A DNA stretch of 64,000 nucleotides, from the NCBI RefSeq assembly GCF_023159225.1, contig NC_063168.1:56151398-56215397 (forward strand). Reading direction: 5' to 3'. This stretch comes from Perognathus longimembris pacificus. Lineage: Eukaryota > Chordata > Mammalia > Rodentia > Heteromyidae. The notes under the pieces are model-generated. The model made no database searches. It was given only the letters and a program-made list of their open reading frames with translations, and was not told where the DNA came from. Position numbers and translations under genes: made by a program. Below, one piece after another: positions 54,755 through 63,924 of the stretch. Position 1 is the first letter of the stretch. Every line of letters starts with the position of its first letter.

Positions 54755-55060
54755 CATTACTGGGGCTTGAAAGTAGGGCCTTGCACATGCTAGGCAGGTG
54801 TTCTGCGACTTGCACCATGCCTCTAGTTCCTTCTACTTCATGCCTGGGCCCAGCTAGAGTGTGCTTCTCCTACTGACACTTCTAGACTAGCTGGGATGAC
54901 AGGTGTGGGTCACCATGTGCAGCTTTTACTGGGTGAGATGCGGGGGGGGGGGGGTGTCTCTCAAACATTTTCCTTGGGCTGGCCTTGAACAGTGATTCTC
55001 CCAAATTCTGCCTCCTGATTAGCTAAAATGAGAAGCATAAACTACCAGGTCCAGCTCCCT
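54755..55060 (-). mobile_element. B1-B1-dID trimeric SINE in LTBP1 intron
   Basis: In antisense: dID (ACTGGGGCTTGAAAGTAGGG, GGCAGGTGTTCTGCGACTTG), B1 (GACTAGCTGGGATGACAGGT), a G-run at 54,942-54,954, then a second B1 (GGGCTGGCCTTGAACAGTGA). Fourth example of this order in the window. Confidence 0.72.
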
Positions 55061-55407
55061 TTTTCTAAGTACATGTTCAACTGATTATAACATATACAAT
55101 GGTGTGTACAGTACAAGAGTACAGCTGTGAGTACCTTCAGATCTCTTTTATGAAGTGATGTGTGGTCATGTGTTGTTGTTTCAAATCTATTAATGTTAGA
55201 ACTCAAGACTGTAGGTAATGCCCTTGGGATGGGCAGCAGGAACTTTCCAGAGATTGGCAACCTTCTCCATATGATGGGGGGGGGAGGGAAGAGGAGAGGG
55301 GGTTGGGTGGGGAGTGGAGGCTGTATGGCATATCATTCGCATGTGTATAATTGGCCTAGCTGAACTGACAGAATATTTTTCCTTCATGTTCATGTACATT
55401 CTAAAAC

Positions 55408-55646
55408 TTTTTTTTCCTTTTTGGTTGTGGGGCTTGAACCCAGGGTCTGGGCTCTGTCCCTGAGCTTTTTCGCTCAAGGCTAGTACTCTACCACTTTGAG
55501 CCATAGAGCCATTTCAGGTTTCCTGGTGGTTAATTGGAGGTAAGTGTCTCATGGCCTTTCCGGCACGGGCTGACTTTGAACAGTGATCCTCAGATCTCAG
55601 CCTCCTGAGTAGCTAGGATAACAGGTGTGAGCCACTGATGCCTGGC
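55408..55646 (-). mobile_element. B1-Geo SINE in LTBP1 intron
   Basis: In antisense: GGGGCTTGAACCCAGGGTCT, CTCAAGGCTAGTACTCTACC, linker GGTTAATTGGAGGTAAGTG, head GTAGCTAGGATAACAGGTGT. Confidence 0.93.
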
Positions 55647-55690
55647 TTATCCTCTAAATCTTATAAATCCATCTGGTTAATTGGATATGA

Positions 55691-55763
55691 CATCTTTTGA
55701 AGGAGTGATGGACAAACCATCTCAAAAGATGCCAAATTGGTACATGATTTCAAGCTGAAATCA
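55691..55763. repeat. Two adjacent inverted repeats in LTBP1 intron
   Basis: CATCTTTTGA (55691-55700) pairs with TCAAAAGATG (55722-55731). TGATTTCA (55745-55752) pairs with TGAAATCA (55756-55763) across a 3-nt loop. Confidence 0.9.
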
Positions 55764-56285
55764 CTTGAGAAGCTGTAACTTCACAACAGGCCACTGGCCC
55801 TGTCTTTTCCTACACCTAGGAAGCCATCAAGATTCTTCAGGGAGGGTCATCCTCCGCATGCTACACCTGCAAGTAAAGAATCTTGATCACCAGAGCCGCA
55901 GCCCCAGCCCCAAGGCTGCAGCGGCCCTGCAGGAACAAGCTCTTCAGAGAAACCTCACCTTCCGCAGCCTTGTACCTCCTCCCCGCCCCTCCATTCGCCC
56001 AGGGGATGGCCTCACAGCTTACTAGCCTAGTCTGCACATGCATTCCTCTTGTCATTCTCCCCAAATTTATTGTTTTGTTTTTGTCAGAAAAAAATAAAGA
56101 TCACCTTAGGATTTTGCTCTTGAGAACCCCCACTGCATGGAATGGACATTATGCTTTTCCTTTTTTTTTTTTTTCTCTTTCTCTACTCTAGTATTAATTA
56201 CTCTTTAGATACAGCCAAAGAGCCCACATAGGGTTAGGAAATAGGGAATCTCTTTCCTCTATACCTTTGTGCAAAAGAAATAAAG
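55764..56285. other. LTBP1 intron, no further feature
   Basis: The 86- to 102-codon frames here overlap on both strands and are unrecognised. Confidence 0.5.
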
Positions 56286-56406
56286 AAGGAAAGAAAGAGA
56301 GAGGGAGGGAGGGAGGGAGGGAGGGAGGGAAGGAAGAAAGGAGGGAGGGAGGCAGGCAGGCCCGCAGGCGGGAAGGAGAGAAGGCAGGCAGGAAGGAGGG
56401 AAGGCA
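56286..56406. repeat. (GGGA)n/(GGCA)n repeat in LTBP1 intron
   Basis: About 120 bp of purine-rich tetranucleotide repeat (GGGA, GGAA), with GGCA units in the right half. It explains the Arg/Gly/Glu-rich and Pro/Ser-rich frames here. Confidence 0.94.
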
Positions 56407-56825
56407 GGTGTGCTGTCCTTGTGGGAACAGTGGTGCTCTGTGCAGGTGTAGCTTCTGCACGCGGGGGCACTGGATGGGCACTGCACACTTTCTTCCTACA
56501 GGTGCATTGTCTGCACACATACCCCCCACCTTCATCCGGGAGAAGCTGGTGCACATCACCCTTACTTCATGAACACCCCCTCCCACTCTCTAAAAATGCA
56601 TTTCATCAAGAGGGGCTTTTTTTTTTGAACCCCCCTCTGACATACTTAACGACTATCTGCCCGGTGAAGTTCACATTTATCAATTCATCACAGGAAAAGA
56701 AAGGGCTCTGCCGGAAAGCCTGGCCCTGGCCCACGACTTAAGGTGCAAGGCAAAGTCATGGCTGCCACGGAGCTAAGGGGAGGAAGCCCGGCCACCGCCG
56801 GGACCTCACGTCCGCCCTCCCCCGC

Positions 56826-56844
56826 CCCCCCCCCCCCCCCCCCC
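56826..56844. repeat. Poly(C) run in LTBP1 intron
   Basis: A near-uninterrupted run of about 19 C residues (G on the LTBP1 sense strand), 150 bp from the GC-rich exon. Its length is prone to sequencing error. Confidence 0.9.
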
Positions 56845-56994
56845 GCGAGCTCGCGTGGACCGGGCCGGAGCACCCGCCTATGGGCCGCCAGGCTGTCCCG
56901 GGGCCTGCAGGCTGCATCGGGGACAAGTTCCTGGGGATTCCACTCGGAAACCGCGAAGCGGTCTTTGGCCCGGGGCTTCTGGGCTGCGGCTTAC

Positions 56995-57117
56995 GGTCCT
57001 GGATGAAGTAGGGGTCGGCCTCCGGGGCGAACTGCTCGCTGAAGTCCACCAGCGCGTCGCGGCCGTATGGCTGCCGCCGGCCGCTCACCGGGAGGTTGCA
57101 CAGCTGCGCGTAGTCAT
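56995..57117 (-). CDS. LTBP1: LTBP1 coding exon (antepenultimate): linker after last TB domain
   Basis: This 123-bp exon encodes a split Asp, 40 full codons and the first base of an Arg codon. On the minus strand the acceptor reads ..ctccccag before ATGACTAC, and the donor is GTAAGC after GACC. The peptide starts DYAQLCNLPVSGRRQPYGRD and ends PEADPYFIQD. This is the LTBP1 segment between the last 8-Cys domain and the terminal EGF pair. The C-terminal region of LTBP1 is known to bind fibrillin; that is family knowledge and not visible here. Odd feature: 39 of 40 full codons end in G or C (only one CCA), against 33/49 and 34/59 in the next two exons, and the exon sits in a CpG-dense patch. An open frame runs on past both splice sites, but the splice signals and homology define the exon. 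Confidence 0.95.
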
Positions 57118-57449
57118 CTGGGGAGCAAAGAGAAGCCGGTCACTCCGTGGGGCGTGGGGCGTGGGCCGGTCCCGGCCTGGCCCATCTCCGCCAGGGCCTG
57201 GCCTACCCTCCCACACCACCTGCTCCCTGTCTCCTCCTAACGCCAGGGCTGTAGGGCAGAATTAGGGCCAATCGGGCCAAACGACCTGCACTAACGCATC
57301 CGGAACATCCAAGACCCGAATCCAATGCTCCGGTGCTGCGCCTACCCAAGAGCAGCGTCATCGAAACCCCACAGGTGTCATTAGCGACAGACACTGTTAG
57401 TCGTTCTTCATGGACAGATCCTTTTCACATGTGGAAACAGGAAAAATGG

Positions 57450-57652
57450 TGGCTCCGCCTGTAATCCTAGCTACTCAAGAGGCTGAGACCTGAGAATTGT
57501 GGTTCAAAGCCAGCCCGGGCAGAAAAATTCATGAAACTCTTATCTCCTATTAAGCAGCAAAAAGGAGAGCTGTGGTTCAAGAGGCGGAATAATGGCCTTG
57601 AGTGGAAAAGCCAAGCAAGAGCATGAGGCTCTGAGTTCAACCCGAGTAGTGC
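57450..57652 (+). mobile_element. B1-Geo SINE in LTBP1 intron
   Basis: Head GGTGGCTCCGCCTGTAATCC, linker CTCCTATTAAGCAGCAAAAA, Geo GCTGTGGTTCAAGAGGCGGA, GAGTTCAACCCGAG, CA-rich tail. Confidence 0.9.
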
Positions 57653-57742
57653 ACACACACATGCACGCGCACACAAAATGGTTGTACCATCTTAGAAGTC
57701 CCCTTAAGGTGGAAGACAAATGCCAGATGCCTCCAATCTTTT

Positions 57743-57952
57743 TTTTTTTTTTTTTTTTTTGGCCAGTCCTGGGCCTTGGACTCAGGGCCTGAGCACTGTC
57801 CCTGGCTTCTTCCCGCTCAAGGCTAGCACTCTGCCACTTGAGCCACAGCGCCGCTTCTGGCCGTTTTCTGTAAATGTGGTGCTGGGGAATCGAACCTAGG
57901 GCCTCGTGTATCTGAGGCAGGCACTCTTGCCACTAGGCTATATCCCCAGCCC
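57743..57952 (-). mobile_element. IDL-Geo SINE with perfect 14-bp TSD
   Basis: A T-run of about 22, complete dimer with CAGCGCCGCTTCTGG and GAACCTAGGGCCTCGTGTAT. By eye it differs from the copy at 30.8 kb at two positions over about 190 bp. TSD GCCTCCAATCTTTT at 57729-57742 and 57953-57966. Confidence 0.97.
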
Positions 57953-58005
57953 GCCTCCAATCTTTTGCATGAAACAATTTCATTAAGAAAATACGCATTC
58001 ATGTT

Positions 58006-58212
58006 GTCAGGCACCGGTGGCTCAAGCCTGTAATCCTATCTACTCAGGAGGCTGCTATCTGAGGATCATCACTCAAAGCCAGCCTGAGCAGGAAAGGCTC
58101 ATCTCCAGTTAGTCACCTGAAATTGGAAGTGGAGTTGTGGCTTAATGAGTGCTAGCCTTGGGCAATGAAGCTAAGGGACAGCACCCAGACCCTGAGTTCA
58201 AGCCCCATGATC
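58006..58212 (+). mobile_element. B1-Geo SINE with (CAC)n tail in LTBP1 intron
   Basis: Head CAGGCACCGGTGGCTCAAGC, linker CATCTCCAGTTAGTCACC, Geo GTTGTGGCTTAATGAGTGCT, GAGTTCAAGCCCC. Confidence 0.92.
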
Positions 58213-58234
58213 ACCACCACCACCACCACCACCA
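58212..58234. repeat. (CAC)n microsatellite
   Basis: About seven CAC units at a SINE tail. Confidence 0.93.
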
Positions 58235-61200
58235 ATAATCATGACCACAAAAGAAAATATTAATTTCATTAAGGAAATAGCTGAAACTGGGAACAGATCC
58301 TTGACTCAAAAAAAGAAAAAACAGAACTTCAGACAAAAACACAAATGGTTGTCAGTTCTGTTTAAAGTTTGAAAGCAGAGACATTAAGAATTTCCCTTGG
58401 AGAATAAGATTGTTCAAATGTTTGTAAGTCTTAGGAGTTGAGCTCATCTTCTCTCCTGGCTTTAAAATAAAAAAACGCATTTGTTGTACATCTGAAAAGA
58501 AGATTTCATCAGTATTTTAATATAGCCAAGCACCAGTGTAATCAGGACTAGCTATGAAAAATGAAATAATTCACCTACTTAAGTCTGTAAAACTAAACCT
58601 AGAGATGTCTGAGGGGGTCCTGAGCTGTCAAGAGGCCCAGAAAGCCCTGAGCTGGATTCTGTGCTCTCTGTGCCAACCATGGAGAATGGAGACGGCCATG
58701 TTGTTTCAAGTTCTCACCCTGAGCAGGGCTGAAGGAAAGGGCACACAGTGAGATGGAACTGCAGGAGGAAGTCAGTCCTGGAGCTATGTCCAATTCACAA
58801 ACAGCCTTCTGGAAAGAAAGGCTACATACACTTAACTACAACAGATGATCAGAAATTATGTGATGAGAAAAGTCATGGATTAATTTTAAAGAGCTGACCC
58901 AATGGCATGGATAAAGGATGCTAAGTTGTGTCTGGAAACCAACACACGTCTCCTAAGGAAGCTTTGACTTGACCTAAGCTGGTGAGGCAGTCAGCAGAGG
59001 GGATTATGGGTACCTCTGGGGCTTGCTACAGCTCCTTCGTCTTCCTCTCACTACACATTTTTTACTTTTAAGATTCCTGAGCTTATTGTTCTTTGTGGCT
59101 TTGGTTCTGTTTTGGTCAGTTGCCGAAGCCTCATGTGGGCATTACATGAGTTCTCTTGCATATTTGAAGATGAGCTCCATGTACTGTCACGGAGACACTG
59201 TAGTCTGAGTTATTCTCCTGGGAGCCTGGGCAGCTCTGCCCTCATCCATCTGTCCTGTCTCTCCTGTCACACACATCTGCTCTGATTCAGGGCTAGGATC
59301 AGAAGCGGGGGCTCACAACCTGACAGCACTGCTCACTTTGCACCTTCACAAGTTTGGCCCAGCCTCAGTTTCCACCTTTTTCAGACAGAGATAATAAATT
59401 CTGGCTTGTCTACCACATTCAAGATATCTGAAAAAGGACATACTGTGATGGAACAGTTCACAAACTTTGAAGCAGCAAGGAAATAAAGGTTATATATTTT
59501 TCTTGTAGGCAAAAATCACTAAGACCCCTCTGAACATCTGGAAACAGATGTTCCAAGACAGCCTTGGAAGATGGATCTTATAGAAACATTAATGCTAAAA
59601 TCCTAAGTTATCAATAGGCCAAGAGCATTGGAAGGGCTCTGTCCAGGAACTCTTGTTTTTACTTTTCTTTCAATGTTTGTTGGAATTTCACTTCATTTCC
59701 AACAACAAGGCATAACATTGGCTTAGCAAATTTAACTACTAACTATAACCAACAGCACATATGAACCCTGGGTCAGTACAAATCACATCACAAGAAAACA
59801 TGTTCAACAACTTTTAGCATACACTTGAATACATTAGCAAGGTCCTGAGTAGACAATAAGTTATAGGTACTAGGAGCTTTCTGTGTCTTTGGGGGAGCAA
59901 ACGTTTGCACAGAACACTGTCATCAGCCTTGGGCATGGAAGGTATCTTCTTCAGGATCTTGATCTAGGCAAATTTCTACCATGTGCTTGACCTCTGAGCA
60001 TCCCAGGGCATCAGAGGACACCATTAAATCTTAAAGATGCTTGGCCTTGCTCATCACCACAGTTGGGTCACGCCAGGGTCTAGAGCTTGGGGTAAGCAGT
60101 GAATTGTGGTTGGCTCTGAATACAGAGGATATAGCAGATCTCTTAGCTATTTCCACAGCTTCCCCTGAGAACCCTTGAGACCTTCTAGGTGGCTGCTTCC
60201 TCAATGCAGCTCAATGTGTGGACAAGTCCAACATATTTTCTGTCCTTGGAGTCTCTTTCCTCTTCAAACCCCCTTTACTTACACACATCAGCAACAATGA
60301 ATCACCAAGCCCTTTCCGGTTGGATACAGAGGAGCAGTTCTGCTTTAGCAAAGACTTGCCCTGGGAGGCGTACTTTGTAGAGCAATGCTATTTCTGAGGC
60401 TCCAACCACATGTCATTCTGGAATCTAGCCAAACACCAATGTGAAATCAATAGGAAATGGAAATATTCACACCTCACAGTCTTTCTCCCAAAGCGCAAAA
60501 GCTTAGCTCTGGATCAAAGCTACAAAAGGGACATATGAGGGGGTATGGGACACCATCACTAACAGACCTAAACAAGATCCAGGCCACTAATCACACTAAT
60601 TTTCCTGGCGTGGCAGATTCAAATGACAGATGGTGTTGCTTTGATTTTCACTTTAAATGGAAAAAAAAGTTTTTAACCCCCCCCACCCCCATTACCCCTT
60701 GCCCCCTCCACTGTGGAGCCAGCAGGCTGGGGAACCCCGCTGTCAGAGCCATGGAAAGCACATGGCCATATGCTGGCAGGAAATCTCCTGTTGTTGATGA
60801 CAGACACATCTGCAGGGCTGTGCTGGGCAGTCACATGTCCTCATGCCCCTCTGGCGTGTGAGGAAAACCACGAGCAGGGGCTCTCTTCTCTCTTTGGCAG
60901 ATGAGGTTCAGCTGCTTTTAGACATGAAGCAGAAGCTCACTCAGGCTTCTACATGGCAGGGTTAAATATTCAGTGCTCTAGCATTAGGACTCAAACCCAG
61001 AGCAGCAAAGAACTCTTCTGCATTAAGAAAAATGGATCCTGTTTTACTCAAAATTCCTCTCCAGGTGTCTTGCCTGCAGATCTGAATGTGGATTATTAAC
61101 TGATGCAGAGAGTTATAGTGCACACACACACGTAATTAATTTCCCGTCTCACTGAGTGAACAGTGGGTAGGATCGAGAAGCTGAGAATGGTCTGAACAGG

Positions 61201-62211
61201 GTAGATGCTGGGAGGACAGGAAAATAGAAGCAGTGGGGGTGGCGGTGGGGGATTCATTCTGTATGGGTGAGTACCAGAGGAAGAAAAGGAGAAAAGGTAA
61301 CAGAGTGAAAGAAAGTATCATAGCCGGAAAATATCAGGGAAGCCAAAGTCTCATATTATGCAATGCTGGCTACTAGAAGTCCCTGATATACAACAGTAGG
61401 CATAGGGGAATGGAGCAAGCATGCCCTGTTAAACCCTGACATGCCACGCATTGTCTGCTTCTGCATATCCTGCTTCATTTGAATCTCAGAATAACCCAAG
61501 AAATAACTGTAATTAGCATTTTGATTTCCCATAAGAAAGCCAGGGTTTACCACATAACTGGCCTAGGTGAGGTCTAAAGGACTTGTCCCGCCAAGCCATC
61601 CACGTTCTTGGTTTGGTTTTGTTTTCTATTCCTCAGTCACCTTCCGACACACTCAGAAAACTATGAGATGCATTCTCCAGACCTCAAGCATCAGGTAAGC
61701 TCTTTGTTCAGCAATAAGCATTTGTGGCTCCAATTCCAGGGAGAGTCATAACTTTGAATGCTGATGAGCTCAGCTCCACCAGGGCCCGCTCTATCATTAG
61801 CAGGATTTATGTTTATTGAATTTGCTCGATTTATTAGGTGAAAGAGATCAAATTGCTTAATGTTCAATTAAATTGTACTTGTCGAGGACAGGGAAGTAAT
61901 GCAATTGAAAGTCTTGGCAAGAGTCCCTGGGACTCTTGTAAATGTTAATGCTCTAAGGGAACTCATGGCTGTTCACAAGTCAAGCTCTCCACCCGCAGCC
62001 GTCACCTAACGTCACCCTTCTCAGCTGAGTTGTTCCTAGTCTTTCCCACTACATGGTTGCTTAGCTAGCCAGATGAACTGATGAAGGAGATTTGTGGGGT
62101 ACCAACTGCCCAAATGTAGAGGATCCCTTTGTGTTCTGAAGCCTGGATTCAAACACTTGGATCCTTGTAATAGTATGCCACCCGGGAAAGTCCTAAAATG
62201 ATGATCGAACG
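58235..62211. other. LTBP1 upstream intron, repeat-poor
   Basis: About 4 kb with no SINE or LTR recognised, the longest such stretch in the window. I looked on the minus strand for the TB-domain exon and did not find it. Frames of 60-134 codons have no recognised relatives. A C-run lies at 60,679-60,710. The low repeat density and the AT-rich block at 61,780-61,900 could mean conserved regulatory DNA. Confidence 0.5.
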
Positions 62212-62436
62212 CTGGGCACCAGTGGCTCATACCCAACATCCTCACTGTTCAGGCTGAGATCTGAGGATGGAGGTTTGAAGCTGGCCCCAGGCAGGAAAGT
62301 TTGTGACACTCCTATCTCCAATTAACTACTAAAAGAGCCTGAAATGGAACTGCGGATCAAGTGGCAGAGCACTAACCTGGAACAGAAAAGCTCAGGGACA
62401 GTGTCCAGGCCCTGAGTTCAAACCCCAGAACTGACA
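62212..62436 (+). mobile_element. B1-Geo SINE in LTBP1 intron
   Basis: Head GCTGGGCACCAGTGGCTCAT, linker CTCCAATTAACTACTAAAAG, Geo TGCGGATCAAGTGGCAGAGC, GAGTTCAAACCCC. Confidence 0.92.
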
Positions 62437-62770
62437 CCAAACTTTAAAAAAATTGTGAGCATGAATTTCCCATTAAGAACTTCATGAAAGGTTTTCTCCC
62501 CTTGTTTCTAAGTAACTAGGACTTTGGAAATACATGACTAAGTTTAGTATTCAGACTATCTCAAAAGAAATGAGGAATAAGCCTACATTACTTTATAGAC
62601 GAGACCAAACAACATAATATAGAGGCAAAGGACTATCTGCTAATTCTCTAACATGATCCAGCTTTTCAGCTAGAAAACAGATAAGACATTTTGTTTCTTC
62701 TTTTCCTGCTCTAATTATGACAAGTCAACAATTAGGAAAAAAATAAGGAATTTCCATAAGGATGATATTT

Positions 62771-62823
62771 CTTTTTTTTTTTCATTTAAAATATTGTCAA
62801 GGTGGTGTACAGAGGGGGCATGT
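62771..62823 (-). mobile_element. L1 3'-end fragment
   Basis: T-run, then ATATTGTCAAGGTGGTGTAC and AGAGGGGGCATGTAAG, the complement of the local L1 3' end. Confidence 0.6.
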
Positions 62824-62862
62824 AAGGGATATGTAAGGTAGAGAGTAGTAAGAACTACTTCA

Positions 62863-63068
62863 GTGCCAGGTGCGGTGGTACACACCCATAATCTTGTGAG
62901 ATAAAAGTAGGAGGACCACATTCCTAGGCTATCCCTGGGCGAAAAGTGGGAGACCTTATCTATAAAACAATGAGAACACAAAAGGGCTAGGGGTGAGACT
63001 CAAGCAGCAGAGTGCCTGCCTAGCATGTATAAGGCCCTGAGTTCATAGCCTGTTACCTCCCCCCCCAA
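62863..63068 (+). mobile_element. B1-dID SINE in LTBP1 intron
   Basis: B1 head GTGCCAGGTGCGGTGGTACA, then dID GTGAGACTCAAGCAGCAGAG and AAGGCCCTGAGTTC, ending in C- and A-runs. Confidence 0.82.
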
Positions 63069-63453
63069 AAAAAAATAGGGGGAGAAAAACAGAAGATTCA
63101 AAAGAGGGAATCGTGCGTGAGATGGCACTGCATTCTGAATGTACTCAGGGCCACCAGGATGTTCTCTCTAAAATCACTGATTTTATGCTATGTGAAATTC
63201 ACCTCAATTTTTTTTTTTTAAGAAACTATTATACAGGGGGAAATGTGTGTTTTTTTCCTATGTTAAGTCTGGATTTCATCTAAACTTTCTATTTTTAACT
63301 GGTAAGATGAAGAAACAAAACTAGGGGACTGCCAAGGACCCTTCAAAGCATGCTTGGTTTATGACTCTAAACAGAAAACATTCTCCCTTCTAGGCTGGAA
63401 AATCCTGGGAAGAAAATACCAGTGAGACCTGAGGCTGCAGCATAAGGTAACTG

Positions 63454-63468
63454 CCACTAGAAGGCACT
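63454..63468 (+). promoter_or_regulatory. CTCF-like motif in LTBP1 intron
   Basis: CCACTAGAAGGCACT matches the CTCF core consensus except for one position (A in place of G/T). Motif match only. Confidence 0.4.
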
Positions 63469-63649
63469 GTGCCTAGGGGGCTGCCATTTGGACATGGGAA
63501 AGTCTGACCAACTGTCAGCACTAGCAGGCTGGCTTCCTGGGCCTTCCTCTGTCAAAGGAATATAGGGCTTAGGGAAATGCAATGATATTCTGCCGGTTGT
63601 GTCACCTTAAATGCTCACTTTCCTTTCATTAAAAACAAATCATTGCTAG

Positions 63650-63878
63650 GCACCAGTGTCTCATACCTGTAATCCCAGCTACTTAGGAGGCTGAGACTGG
63701 AGGATCAAGGTTTAAAGCCAGCTTGGGCAGGAGACATTTATCTCAAATAAACACCAAAAAGCCAGAAGAAATGGAGCTGTGGCTCAAGTGGGTAGAGCAC
63801 TAGCCTTGCCTTGAGCAAAAAAACTCAGGAAGAATGCCCAGGCCCTGGGCCTATTCAAACCCTAGGACCAACACACAA
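63650..63878 (+). mobile_element. B1-Geo SINE in LTBP1 intron
   Basis: Head CTAGGCACCAGTGTCTCATA, shortened linker, Geo GTGGCTCAAGTGGGTAGAGC, (CAAA)n(TAAA)n tail. Confidence 0.92.
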
Positions 63879-63924
63879 ACAAACAAATAAATACATCAAT
63901 AAATAAATATCATAAGGAAAAGCC

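Larger units (their letters stand above)
56700..57300. other. CpG-rich GC patch over the LTBP1 exon
   Basis: Very GC-rich DNA with many CpGs in an otherwise AT-rich window. It includes a C-run of about 20 at 56826-56844 and flanks the exon 56995-57117 on both sides. It lies at the 3' end of a long gene, not at a known promoter. No TATA box or recognisable first exon is seen. Local GC-biased gene conversion or an intragenic CpG island are the two simple explanations. Confidence 0.7.

Noticed and set aside
56743..57265. GC-rich open frames on both strands around the LTBP1 exon
   Set aside because: They result from stop-poor GC-rich DNA; only the 123 bp between splice sites match LTBP1.
60890..60960. 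Splice-acceptor-like CTCTTTGGCAG followed by an open stretch, plus strand
   Set aside because: Wrong strand for LTBP1, no donor or homologous protein recognised.
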